Origin: a virus
DNA: 35,500 bases
Strand: one strand, 5' to 3'
Virus record (IMG/VR): IMGVR_UViG_3300049855_000164
Span: 1-35,500 of that record
This document shows, in pieces, positions 1-8,661 of the stretch (the first letter of the stretch is position 1; each line of letters opens with the position of its first letter). Both the position numbers and the translations under genes were made by a program. The notes below the pieces were generated by a model, which was not told the DNA's origin, did no database searches, and saw nothing but the letters and a program-made list of their open reading frames with translations.

Positions 1-133
1 GACCAGAGGCGATCACATAAGCCAGCGTCAGGAATGCGGCGATTAGAGCGACCAGAGCCATCTTCAATGAGTTGAGACAGACTGATACGATCATCATCGC
101 TACAGCAGCCATGATCATCGCGACTACTTCCAT
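1..133 (-). CDS. Small membrane protein, copy 1 (3' end cut by window)
   Basis: The ATG at 133 opens a frame that runs off the window after 44 residues. It is the counterpart of the complete 61-aa gene at 34448-34633. The visible part starts MEVVAMIMAAV and consists of two hydrophobic stretches (about residues 3-20 and 24-43) separated by a short polar turn with NSLK. It overlaps the end of the 96-aa gene by 10 nt. It is holin-like in size and layout, but no family was recognised. Confidence 0.75.
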   Translation of the reverse strand, partial: MEVVAMIMAAVAMMIVSVCLNSLKMALVALIAAFLTLAYVIASG

Positions 134-414
134 CGCCAGATCTCCTTCTTAAAATCTTCATCCAGCTCCAGGCTGTTCTGGCAGTGGTCCTGAGACCCCA
201 TGATGGCATTGAGGAACGGCTCCAGGATGAACTGGCAGAACCTGTTACCTGCTATCCTGGCGCGTGCGGTACGCGAGCAGATCGACTCATCGGGATCTCC
301 TCCGAGGATCGCCGATACAGTCTGAGACAGCGACAGGCCGACGTTGTAGACGTACTGAATCAGAGGACGAGCTTCGCCTCGGGTTACTCCTCCGCCTTCA
401 AAGTAACCACCCAT
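124..414 (-). CDS. Conserved 96-aa tail-region protein, copy 1
   Basis: This is a 96-aa protein starting MGGYFEGGG with three Cys and a charged, Trp-containing C-terminus (EIWRWK). It has no signal peptide or membrane segment. It starts at the stop of the 150-aa gene (1-nt overlap) and overlaps the small membrane gene at its 3' end. It differs from its second copy (34624-34914) at only two residues, both conservative I/V swaps, making it the best conserved protein of the repeated cassette. The position after tail-tip genes suggests a late structural or assembly role. The function is unknown. Confidence 0.85.
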   Translation of the reverse strand: MGGYFEGGGVTRGEARPLIQYVYNVGLSLSQTVSAILGGDPDESICSRTARARIAGNRFCQFILEPFLNAIMGSQDHCQNSLELDEDFKKEIWRWK

Positions 415-866
415 TATAGTTTGGCTCCTTCGTTAAATAGCTGATCGATATGCTCCTCTGATAAACCGAGCATCGGAGCCATGGCGACGAGCAGGGGATC
501 GTCCCGATAGAACTCGCTGGCATACTCCCATGAGATAGATGCGATCGTTCTCATCGGCTCATCCAGCTGTCCCAGCATCGCGGAGATCTGGTCCAATCCG
601 ATGCCAGCTCCGACCATAGCCAGTCGGATCTGCCGCGCGGTTATGATACGAGGAACCTTGGAGATCCCATGCCATGCGTCGAACTCAGCCTGATGCGCTG
701 CGAGATAGGCGTCGTATTCTTCTTGCTTTAGAACCTTCCATCCCTCCGACTCGTACTGCTCCCTCTGTTCATCTTCGATAGAAGCCATCTGCCAAGGCCA
801 GACGGGAGGGATGCCGACAGGCATCTGATCATCAGGACAGTCGGCGAAAGTCTTAAAAGCGATCAT
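414..866 (-). CDS. Tail-tip accessory protein (150 aa), copy 1
   Basis: The C-terminal two thirds (from about residue 70) has the pattern ITARQIRLAMVGAG, then SWEYASEF, DDPL and GLSEEHIDQLF. In my knowledge of phage proteins this helical pattern is common in small proteins encoded next to tail fibres or tail-tip proteins, sometimes as a fibre assembly factor. The N-terminal 50 residues (with PVWPWQMAS) differ most from copy 2 at 34914-35366; overall identity is about 83%. It overlaps the upstream 228-aa gene by 4 nt (ATGA). A chaperone or fibre-attachment role is an inference from position. Confidence 0.8.
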   Translation of the reverse strand: MIAFKTFADCPDDQMPVGIPPVWPWQMASIEDEQREQYESEGWKVLKQEEYDAYLAAHQAEFDAWHGISKVPRIITARQIRLAMVGAGIGLDQISAMLGQLDEPMRTIASISWEYASEFYRDDPLLVAMAPMLGLSEEHIDQLFNEGAKL

Positions 867-1549
867 ACGAACTCCCTTACTAAGATACAGCTGCCGACGC
901 CGATCGTTACCTGGCTGGCGTTAACTTCTGATCTGAACTGAGGCGTCAGCGTTCCGCCAGTGGTGCAGACGAAGACTCCATCCATGCGGCATATATAATC
1001 AGTCGTCGCAGCTGGGACGGCAGTCGATATAACCAAGTCGCCGAACGCAGTAATCGCGCCAGCATAAGCAGCTGCGGTTCCGTCAGCGGCGATCAGCATC
1101 TGCGCCGTTAACGCCAGAGTCCCGACTGCTCCAGTCGCTGCCATCGTAACTGCTAGGCCAGTTCCTGCTGCGGCCGACTGATGCATCAGCGTTATCTCGA
1201 TCTTATATCTGCGACCAGCGACGACGGGGAAGGCCAGCTGGGTTATGTTCGTCAGCGTTACGTTCGAGTTATTATTCAGAGCGACAGTAACGAACGATTC
1301 AAACCAGACATCGATCTGAGCTTGGAGATCGTCGATCAAAGCCTGAACCTTGCCGAACGCAGTGAGGATCGTATCCGTCGCGGCGATGGCGACAGGTGTC
1401 CCGACGACGAAGCCAGTGAGGACGGTCGATAGAACCCCTGCGGCGAACCCGATCACGTTCGCGACGAGGACGGTAACAGGAGACGCAGTCGGCGCGCTGA
1501 CCGGAGTCCCTTCAGGGATCGCGAAGTTCTGGATCTCGCCATTCGCCAT
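863..1549 (-). CDS. Tail-tip / receptor-binding candidate (228 aa), copy 1
   Basis: This 228-aa protein starts at 1549 behind a GGGAGC ribosome binding site. The N-terminal quarter is Pro/Thr/Val-rich, followed by a hydrophobic and helical part (about 28-85), then an Ala/Thr/Gly-rich beta domain (about 90-228) that looks like a jelly-roll fibre tip. The start MANG resembles that of the tape measure. It is the last large tail gene before the small assembly genes, the usual place of a fibre or receptor-binding protein. The last 45 residues are nearly identical to the partial copy at 35363-35500 (M to I, V to A). No specific family was recognised. Confidence 0.75.
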   Translation of the reverse strand: MANGEIQNFAIPEGTPVSAPTASPVTVLVANVIGFAAGVLSTVLTGFVVGTPVAIAATDTILTAFGKVQALIDDLQAQIDVWFESFVTVALNNNSNVTLTNITQLAFPVVAGRRYKIEITLMHQSAAAGTGLAVTMAATGAVGTLALTAQMLIAADGTAAAYAGAITAFGDLVISTAVPAATTDYICRMDGVFVCTTGGTLTPQFRSEVNASQVTIGVGSCILVREFV

Positions 1550-1564
1550 GATGATGCTCCCTCG

Positions 1565-3739
1565 TTAGAACGCAGCCAGATCAGTCGCTTCGATCCGTAC
1601 TGAGTCCATTGTAACCGATACGTTCTGAGTCTTTAAGTTTACGCCATTATCGTAGCTGCCGGATGGATCGCCATAGCCGAGAATGTCCGTCCCGATCAGG
1701 CTGATGTCCTGGCCGAGCAGCATGGTCAGGAAGTTATGGGACAGCGTCGCCTTATAGATCGCCTTGCGTCGCTTAAGGATCGTGAAGATCGCCGTGATCC
1801 TGGAGCTGATGTCCTGGAGAACGTGATCGAAGGTTATCGTATTCTCGATTTCATGCAGGTTACGGACTGCCGGATCGTCCAGCTGGATCACTGTCGCCTT
1901 GATGTCGGGGTTCTGAGCGACGATGCCTGTCGCGATGTCCTGATAGTCCACATCGATATCATCGAAGACAGCGTTATTCTCGTTAACCTGGGAGCCAGCA
2001 GCAGGAGCGCCGAGCAGCTTATATTCGACAGCTCCAGCATCATTGACGTTCAGATATCCGAACGTCGAGCCGAGGATCTTCTGAGCATAGCTCAGATAGC
2101 TTCCGAGGCTGCTCTCGCTTGGAGCTGGCATCTGCATCGCGACGTTCACGGGAAGCGCGAGCGCGGCAGCTGCGAAGCTGGCAGCGTCAGCCGTCATCCC
2201 TGAGAACTCGACCATGCGCTTCAGTAGATCAGCATGGTTATATGGATAAGCAGGAGTGACTCGATAGAACATCCTGAGCTGCGACGGGACGATGCCAGTC
2301 GCAGGACCGAATATGTTTACGTTCGCCTCGAAGTTGTTTACGAGCGTGATGGATATCCGGCGCTGTAACGCTGTCGGTCCGACGAAGGAACCATCGAGAT
2401 TCTCGCTCGTCTCCAGGACTGTATAATCGAGACCCTCTCTGACGAAGTACCGATCGAGAGGACCATTCCCGAACTCGATCTGAACCGCGATAGCTGGAGA
2501 AGTAACGCTCGTCGATGCAGCGCTGATATAAGATCCGCCAGCGACGCTGCTCGGAGCGAAGGCGGCAAGGTTATAATTTAGTCCGCCACTGACAAAAGGT
2601 ACTCGCGTTATCACTGTCGCGAAGTAAGGCGTACCAGCTTCGATCCATCTGAACGTATCGCCGACATCGTAGTTCGCGTTAGGTCCGTTCACTTGCGCGA
2701 TGATGAACCCGAACGTAGCTCCGCCTCCGACTGCTCGCGTTAGAGAAGTGAACGAGTTCTGCTTCAGGACTGACGTCCCTGGTCCTGATCCGTTATTAGG
2801 AACTCGGCATAAGGACCATGATCTATTTCGAGTAACCAGTGGTATCGGATTAAAGTTCGCAGTGCAGACGGCTTCGTTACAGTCGTCGCGGTCCAGATAA
2901 AAAGTATCGAAGTCGAGAGCGATACCGACCGATGTAAAGTCGATGACGCTGTTCCCGGCTCTGCTCTTAGCTCCGCAGATGAACGGCAGGATGCGGCCGA
3001 CTTTAGTTGGATCGATCGAACCATAGAAGCCAGTATTATCCAGGTAAGGAGCAGCGATGCGGGATCGCATATTAGCGATCCGCTTCAGCTGGTTAAAAGT
3101 ATCATTGATCGTTATCGATACCGTCTCGCCGATCGTTACCTTCGCGACTGATCCAGTATATAGACGCTTGATATTCGCTATCGAATCGATGAAGGCCCAG
3201 ACATCAGCTTTGGCGTTATAGAAGCTATCCTCTTTAGTAAAATATTTATTAAAGAAGTTATCGGCGTTCCCCGCGATCAGGTTCAGCTGAGAGATCTGAA
3301 AGACTCCCTGAGTGATATCGTCGAACCCCTGAGAGAAGGACGGATCTGATCCGATCCTCGGCTCCCACTGCCGCAGGACTTGGTTAGCAGTGAGAACAGT
3401 CGGATCGTCAGGCAGCGCCGATCCAGCTCCGCTCGTTAAATAGATCCGATAGAACGCGATGAAGACTCCCGTCGTTACGTTCGGAGCCGTCGCTGAATTG
3501 ACGAACAGGACGCCAGTGGCATTGTTATAGAAGAAGCTATTAAGAACAGTCGGAGCAGCCGTCAGCCTGGTCAGCGCGACTCCGTTCAGCGTTACGCTCA
3601 TGACGTTATAAGGGATCGCGACTTGATACTCGGTCCCTGCGACGAGCGAGAGCTGAAGCGTAACGTCGCGCTTCGGAGTGATCCTCGCCAGGATCGTCCG
3701 CTCGCTTGCCTGCCTGGTTATCTGCGACGTGAACGTCAT
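1565..3739 (-). CDS. Tail-tip hub / baseplate-like protein (724 aa)
   Basis: This is the largest gene after the tape measure, overlapping the 161-aa gene by 4 nt. It has an N-terminal beta domain (about 1-110), a middle region with many aromatic residues and several Cys (DRDDCNEAVC near 280), and a C-terminal helical/beta part. Length and position fit the central tail hub or fibre-carrying protein that follows tape-measure genes in siphoviruses. I could not assign a domain family, and no peptidase or lyase motif is apparent. Confidence 0.75.
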   Translation of the reverse strand: MTFTSQITRQASERTILARITPKRDVTLQLSLVAGTEYQVAIPYNVMSVTLNGVALTRLTAAPTVLNSFFYNNATGVLFVNSATAPNVTTGVFIAFYRIYLTSGAGSALPDDPTVLTANQVLRQWEPRIGSDPSFSQGFDDITQGVFQISQLNLIAGNADNFFNKYFTKEDSFYNAKADVWAFIDSIANIKRLYTGSVAKVTIGETVSITINDTFNQLKRIANMRSRIAAPYLDNTGFYGSIDPTKVGRILPFICGAKSRAGNSVIDFTSVGIALDFDTFYLDRDDCNEAVCTANFNPIPLVTRNRSWSLCRVPNNGSGPGTSVLKQNSFTSLTRAVGGGATFGFIIAQVNGPNANYDVGDTFRWIEAGTPYFATVITRVPFVSGGLNYNLAAFAPSSVAGGSYISAASTSVTSPAIAVQIEFGNGPLDRYFVREGLDYTVLETSENLDGSFVGPTALQRRISITLVNNFEANVNIFGPATGIVPSQLRMFYRVTPAYPYNHADLLKRMVEFSGMTADAASFAAAALALPVNVAMQMPAPSESSLGSYLSYAQKILGSTFGYLNVNDAGAVEYKLLGAPAAGSQVNENNAVFDDIDVDYQDIATGIVAQNPDIKATVIQLDDPAVRNLHEIENTITFDHVLQDISSRITAIFTILKRRKAIYKATLSHNFLTMLLGQDISLIGTDILGYGDPSGSYDNGVNLKTQNVSVTMDSVRIEATDLAAF

Positions 3740-4221
3740 GCGAACCCTAACTCCTTCTTAACGACGAAGTTCATCCTCATGCCTTGAGCCGTCCCGGATG
3801 AAGATGGGTTCTCAGGGAACGGCCAGTCCAGCAGCCAGCCGACGAAGAAGACGAGCGCGTTCCTGGTATAGTTCTGGCTCTCGACTGCCAGATAGTAAGT
3901 CTGACCGGCATCGATGAACGGCTGAGTCGGGAACTGGAACGGAACCGTCCCGCGCCATCGCGCTGTAAGAGGACCGGCTGCTGCTTCGATCTGAGCGATC
4001 GAGATCCAGTCGCTCGCAGCATGGAGCGCCGTCAGCGTATCGTTATGATAGATCGCCAGGCGGAACTGCTCCGTCCCGGCATGAGTCCCGACTTTGAGGA
4101 TCGTCGCCGCGATCGACTTCATCCTGGCGTTCTCGGGAGGCGTGAAGCCTCCAGACATCCAGGACTCAGGAGACTCCAGGATCTTCCAGTATTCATTCTG
4201 AGGAAACTGGAGTGTCGCCAT
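3736..4221 (-). CDS. Small beta-sandwich-like tail protein (161 aa)
   Basis: It begins at the stop of the 372-aa gene (TGATG, 1-nt overlap) and overlaps the 724-aa gene by 4 nt. The core has alternating beta pattern with FRLAIYHND and TYYLAVESQNYTRNALVF, which resembles the carbohydrate-binding-like beta-sandwich modules common in phage tail tips. There is no signal peptide. A role in the tail tip or host-surface contact is inferred from sequence texture and position only. Confidence 0.7.
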   Translation of the reverse strand: MATLQFPQNEYWKILESPESWMSGGFTPPENARMKSIAATILKVGTHAGTEQFRLAIYHNDTLTALHAASDWISIAQIEAAAGPLTARWRGTVPFQFPTQPFIDAGQTYYLAVESQNYTRNALVFFVGWLLDWPFPENPSSSGTAQGMRMNFVVKKELGFA

Positions 4222-5339
4222 CAGATCAGCTCATCAGCGCTGAAGTCGATGTTAAAATACTTATAGAGTTGATGACTAACGGACGCGCTATCGACTCTCA
4301 TGTACTTCGTAAACTCGCCGACTGTCGCCGAGATCGAAGCAGAAGGGTCGTAGCTGATGAAGATCGGCGTCGTCGTCCCGATCTCCGAGAAGACTCGCTC
4401 CAGCTCCGTCCGGTCCGAGTCGATTAGATACTCGACCGATGTCGAGCTGTAACGCCAGTAGCGCGGGACGCGCCTCCAGAACTTAGATCCTCCGCTCGAC
4501 TTGAACTCGCGAGAGTCGTCGATGATCTCCCGGACCAGGCCGAGATGAAGGTTCGTCAGGACTGGCGTGATATACCGGCCGAGATAGATCTGATTAATAG
4601 GGAAGTATGGTCCGTTCGGGTTCTCCCGATCCTGGAACTCGAACTCCCAATATCGATAAGTGGTATTAGGGAAGGCATCCGTCTCCAGGAACTTAAAGTT
4701 CCCCTGATCCTCGGCAGTGATCGAGATCGAGATCGGAGCGCCGACCATGGACGGGATGTTATTAGCCTTCAGCGTCTGGACGGCTGTCGAGCTGATCTTA
4801 AAATACTGAGCTGCTGCGCCGATCGCGAAGAAGGCTCGGATCTCCTGAGCCGTCGAGAGATCCATCAGGATCGACTCGCTGGTATGGTTCCGCCTGACGT
4901 TCGCAGCGAGCGAAGGGTTCGCGCTGGTATCGACGCCAGCAGTGAAGCCGATCGTGTCCCAGATGGCGTTAGTCGTTACCGTCATGCGGAGGATCGCGGT
5001 ACCTGCGCTGCGTCCTATCGTAAACTTACCAGTAACGTCAGAGTACGAGCAGGACCATAGCGTCGAGACAGCGTTCAGCGCGGCAGCGATCGCCGTCGCC
5101 AGAGCAGCTCCAGACGCATAGCTGGCGATCGCGACGTTCGCCGTTAGGTTCCCGCCTGTATTGATATGGATCTGCTGGTTCGCCGCAGTGATAACGAACC
5201 TGCCGCCCGTCATCCATGCGCGGTAACGGTACGAGTCCACGGCATAGGAGACAGGGAAGTTCGCCAGAGCGCTCGACGCAGTGAGGACCGTCGTCGGCAG
5301 CTGGAGCAGGTTATTCTGGCAGAACCTTATGTTCTTCAT
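4221..5339 (-). CDS. Distal tail protein (372 aa)
   Basis: It follows the tape measure directly (4-nt overlap), which is the usual place of the distal tail protein. Residues about 45-150 contain a module also seen in the tail tube protein at 9078-10589: a helical ALATAIAAALNA-like segment, then YSDVTGKFTI, then IGFTAG and an Asn/Ser/Arg-rich loop. The C-terminal half (about 215-372) is rich in Tyr, Arg and Trp and looks beta-rich. The assignment as distal tail or tail-tip adaptor rests on gene order plus this shared module. Confidence 0.7.
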   Translation of the reverse strand: MKNIRFCQNNLLQLPTTVLTASSALANFPVSYAVDSYRYRAWMTGGRFVITAANQQIHINTGGNLTANVAIASYASGAALATAIAAALNAVSTLWSCSYSDVTGKFTIGRSAGTAILRMTVTTNAIWDTIGFTAGVDTSANPSLAANVRRNHTSESILMDLSTAQEIRAFFAIGAAAQYFKISSTAVQTLKANNIPSMVGAPISISITAEDQGNFKFLETDAFPNTTYRYWEFEFQDRENPNGPYFPINQIYLGRYITPVLTNLHLGLVREIIDDSREFKSSGGSKFWRRVPRYWRYSSTSVEYLIDSDRTELERVFSEIGTTTPIFISYDPSASISATVGEFTKYMRVDSASVSHQLYKYFNIDFSADELI

Positions 5340-8300
5340 GCGGTCCTCAAGTTACGTCGGCTGACGTTAAGCATAGCCTTCGCCAGAGTCGATCCGTCGA
5401 TCTGAACATTGACAGTCTGACTTTGATCTCCGCTCGCCATCTGGCTGGCGATGACAGACAGCAGCGCGACGACTTGATCCATGTTCTGACCAGATCCGCC
5501 TGCTGCGTTCGCGCTATCGAGGAACGACGTTAGATCGCGGTTCTGCTGGACGGAGACGACGCGCTCTCCTGATGTCAGGTTAGATCTGAAGCTGTCATTC
5601 GGGAACCCAGCAGGGACGATGCCGCCCGTCGCGAGTGGAGTCGATGGATCGCCGTCGAAGCCTCCAGATGCGAAGTCAGAACCAGGCAGCTCGAAGCTGA
5701 ACAGGTTATCGATGAAGTCCTCCAGACGGCGAACCCAGCTCGGCGTCCTGGTCAGCGGATCGAAGGCATCATCGAGGATATCGGCCGCGCGCGTCAGCGG
5801 GGAGAACAGTCCCGCCAGCTTCTGCGGGAAGCTGGTCAGCGTAGCGAGCGGAGCGCTGAAGGCGTTCGATATGTTCTCGCCGACGCCACTGATCGCCTCG
5901 CGTACCTTCGCAGCGCCAGCGTCGATCGAGCCTCCGATCTTCGCCGCCAGCTCGGTTCCCGCCTCGGCGATCCTCTGCTTCCCGGCAGTGAAGCCGTTAG
6001 CGATGGCGGACGTGATCGCAGTCCCCGCTTCAGTGAAGACAGCCGGGACGCTGGAGACAGTGGTATCGAACGACGTGATCGCGCCGACGAACGCGGTAAC
6101 GCCTTCAGTGAACGGGATGAACGCCTGTCCGAGCAGCTCGAAGGCAGCGATCGGAGCCGATAGCGTATCGTTAAGGATCGCTCCCGCCTGCGCGAAGCCG
6201 TCCGTTAGAGGACCGAGCGCATCAGATAAGCCGTCCTTAATACTGGCCGACAGCTCATCGGCTCCCTTCTTAAATCCGCGCGGTATCCCTTCGATACCGT
6301 CAGCCAGGATATCGACGCCTTCAGTGAAGCCGTCGCTGATCGTCCCGCCGATGTTCGATGCGTTAAAGGCGTCGCCGAACTCCAGGCCGATCTGCTCGCC
6401 GATCGCTTTAAAGATCGCCTCTCCGGCCAGAGCGCGCGCGAGAGCGATGGCGATCTTAACGATCCCGCCTTCATTGATTAGGCTATCGACCAGAGCCTCG
6501 ACGATGACAGGAACTGACTCAGCGATCGCCGTGATGATGTCAGGGATCGCTTCGACGAACCCCTTAACCATGGCTTTGTTAGCTTCCGGTCCTGCTGCCA
6601 GCTGCTCCGTCAGCGCTGCGACTGCGTTACCAGAGCCAGGGAAGAACGAGTCAGCGACCAGGCCAGCTCCCTCGCCGAGCAGCTTCTTCGCGCCTTCAGC
6701 GCCATCGAGGACGCTCGAAGCGATGCCGATACCTGCCGCGATCCCCTTGCTGTTAGCGCGCAGTCCGTCCGCGATGTCCTTACCTGCTTCAGTAAAGACA
6801 GAGCCGAGCGAGTCTCCGAATATGTCGGAGGCGTCCACGTCGGGGAGCTTATTAAAGATGAACGTCAGCGGATCGGCGATCGTTCGCTCGACAGCAGCGC
6901 GAACCTTAGCTGCTGCTTCTGCCGCCTTCGCGACGCTCTTATCGTAGTTCTCCTGTTCGATCGCCAGGATCTTATCGCCGGTTGCATTGATCGTAGCGAT
7001 CCGCAGGTTCGCAGCCTCGATATCGCCGAGTCCGCCAGCGTCGTTATTCTTTTGAATCTTAGCGAGCAGCTCGTCGCGCTTGCTGATCTCGGCGTCGATC
7101 GCCGTCTGGTTCAGACGCGAGACTTCGAGCCGGAGCTTATCGGCTTCCTCGATAGTCTTAGCGAGATCAGTCGCTGACTTCGCGCTGTCGCGCGCGGCGA
7201 CGGCTCGCTTCTGAGATGCGTCCTTAGCAGACTTCGCCGTCTTACCATCTGCCGCGACGATGCGATCAGTCGAAGCCTGGATCTTCCTCTGGAGAGTGTC
7301 AGAGCCGAGCGCTGTATTATCGAAGAACTTCTCTATCTCGCCATCGACTGCATTGACATCAGCCGCGACTTTTTTAAAGTTCCCGGTTATGCCGTCGGCC
7401 GTCTCTTTAGTAACCAGGCCGAACCCAGCCAGGACTCCCGTAACCGACTCGACTGCTCCGGCGATCGCGTTCGTACCAGCGCCAGCCAGCAGGAGCGGGA
7501 TACCGCCGAGGATGCGCGTGAAGAACTCCAGCGCCGAGTTTACGATCTCGATCGAGCCGAGGAACCCTTGAGCGAACTGGTTCGAGACTTCGACGGCAGC
7601 GACCAGCAGGCTATCGAGTCCGCCAGTATTCTCACTTACCAAAGCCTGCGATGTCTGGAGCGCGCCAGTGATCTCCTGAAGCGCAGAGACGAGGACCGGG
7701 CTCTGGACGATCGCCTCGCCGAACGCCTCCTGAAGGTTCCCGAACGCGTTCTCGACGCCGAGGATAGCTCCGGCGAAGGTATCCATCCGGGCGGCAGCAG
7801 ATCCGCCATAGCGATCGAGGACCAGCTGGATCGCCTCGCCGTTCGCCAGCTGCTTTTTGGTTAGTTTATCGAAGCCAGCGATCTGATCGTCGAGCGGACC
7901 GGCGATCCCTGAGAACGTTTTGCCCAGCGTCCGAACGCTGGACTCAAGATCCTTCCCTGTTACCGCGGATAGCTCCGTCGCTGCCTTAACGAGATCCTTA
8001 GCCTGATCGTTCGTTATGCCGAATGACTTCGCGATCGCTGCCTGCTGGAGGATGACATCGTCGGCGATGCCGGTCGAAGACTCCAGCTCATCGGCCAGGG
8101 ACTTGAACTCGTCGAGAGCCTGAGTCGATGCGTCGCCGGTCAGGATCAGCTGCTGCTCAAGAGCAGCCATTGCCGACTCTTGTTTGATCGCCGCGTCGAT
8201 CCCGGACTCGAAGAAGTTGATGATCTGCGCGCTGCCGAATACCGCGACGGCGACGGCTGCCGCGCCTTTGATCGCGTCGAAGGCGGACGTGGTTTTGTCC

Positions 8301-8401
8301 GCGACTTCCTCGCCCTTCTTCTCGAAGGTATCGAGCGCCTTGATGGCGTCGCGGATATCGATCAGGATATCTAGTTGGACTTGATCATCGCCGTTAGCCA
8401 T
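5336..8401 (-). CDS. Tape measure protein
   Basis: This 1021-aa protein sets tail length. It is Ala/Gly/Ile/Asp-rich with long helical and amphipathic stretches, a hydrophobic segment near residue 50, and repeated hydrophobic helices through the centre (about 550-850). It has a low-complexity C-terminal region with the phage-typical ATGGIVP and GERVVSVQQN. Using the general rule of about 1.5 angstrom per residue, the tail would be near 150 nm. It lies downstream of the tail chaperone genes and upstream of tail-tip genes, as in lambda-type siphoviruses. No muramidase or peptidase domain is obvious. Confidence 0.95.
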   Translation of the reverse strand: MANGDDQVQLDILIDIRDAIKALDTFEKKGEEVADKTTSAFDAIKGAAAVAVAVFGSAQIINFFESGIDAAIKQESAMAALEQQLILTGDASTQALDEFKSLADELESSTGIADDVILQQAAIAKSFGITNDQAKDLVKAATELSAVTGKDLESSVRTLGKTFSGIAGPLDDQIAGFDKLTKKQLANGEAIQLVLDRYGGSAAARMDTFAGAILGVENAFGNLQEAFGEAIVQSPVLVSALQEITGALQTSQALVSENTGGLDSLLVAAVEVSNQFAQGFLGSIEIVNSALEFFTRILGGIPLLLAGAGTNAIAGAVESVTGVLAGFGLVTKETADGITGNFKKVAADVNAVDGEIEKFFDNTALGSDTLQRKIQASTDRIVAADGKTAKSAKDASQKRAVAARDSAKSATDLAKTIEEADKLRLEVSRLNQTAIDAEISKRDELLAKIQKNNDAGGLGDIEAANLRIATINATGDKILAIEQENYDKSVAKAAEAAAKVRAAVERTIADPLTFIFNKLPDVDASDIFGDSLGSVFTEAGKDIADGLRANSKGIAAGIGIASSVLDGAEGAKKLLGEGAGLVADSFFPGSGNAVAALTEQLAAGPEANKAMVKGFVEAIPDIITAIAESVPVIVEALVDSLINEGGIVKIAIALARALAGEAIFKAIGEQIGLEFGDAFNASNIGGTISDGFTEGVDILADGIEGIPRGFKKGADELSASIKDGLSDALGPLTDGFAQAGAILNDTLSAPIAAFELLGQAFIPFTEGVTAFVGAITSFDTTVSSVPAVFTEAGTAITSAIANGFTAGKQRIAEAGTELAAKIGGSIDAGAAKVREAISGVGENISNAFSAPLATLTSFPQKLAGLFSPLTRAADILDDAFDPLTRTPSWVRRLEDFIDNLFSFELPGSDFASGGFDGDPSTPLATGGIVPAGFPNDSFRSNLTSGERVVSVQQNRDLTSFLDSANAAGGSGQNMDQVVALLSVIASQMASGDQSQTVNVQIDGSTLAKAMLNVSRRNLRTA

Positions 8402-8419
8402 TGGAGCGATCCCTCGCTA

Positions 8420-8644
8420 TTATTTGCTTCTCCGGCGATCCTTATCAGCCTGGCGCTTCCTGCGCTCGGCTTCGAGCTGCTGTAACTTCGCATGACATTC
8501 GAGAAGAATCTCGACTTCACGCGCTGGCCGGTTCGTCAGACTGGCCGAGAAGCCCATCTCTGTCAGTCGGCGACGATCGAAGAACTCAGAGACATAGACG
8601 TTCATCGGACTATGTCTCTTGATGCCCTTGAACGTCGCCGCCAT
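8420..8644 (-). CDS. Tail assembly chaperone, second frame (T-like)
   Basis: This is a 74-aa reading frame with a very basic coiled-coil C-terminus (AERRKRQADKDRRRSK). It lies 18 nt before the tape measure, the place of the lambda T frame. Upstream of its ATG the same frame stays open through EEDLEELRRA back into the end of the 129-aa gene, where it is -1 relative to that gene. Expression as a frameshift fusion of about 210 aa is therefore likely. Independent initiation is possible, but the nearest GAGGAG is 12 nt from the ATG, a poor spacing. Confidence 0.75.
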   Translation of the reverse strand: MAATFKGIKRHSPMNVYVSEFFDRRRLTEMGFSASLTNRPAREVEILLECHAKLQQLEAERRKRQADKDRRRSK

Positions 8645-8661
8645 GGCGCGACGCAGCTCCT

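Larger units (their letters stand above)
1..1000. repeat. Left copy of 1-kb diverged direct repeat
   Basis: Bases 1-1000 align without any indel to 34501-35500. My hand count gives about 110 mismatches, so about 89% identity. Divergence is patchy: 121-420 has only about 8 mismatches, whereas 1-120 has about 27 and 721-780 about 21. The repeat covers the same four genes in the same order and strand (end of the 228-aa tail protein, 150-aa, 96-aa, and the small membrane protein), all with open frames. The homology runs to the window edge, so its true length is unknown. Confidence 0.95.

Noticed and set aside
5619-6947. 442-aa open frame on the plus strand
   Set aside because: It lies antisense to the tape measure. 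Composition is the Ser/Pro/Ala shadow of its Ala/Asp/Gly codons; there is no ribosome binding site or recognisable domain.
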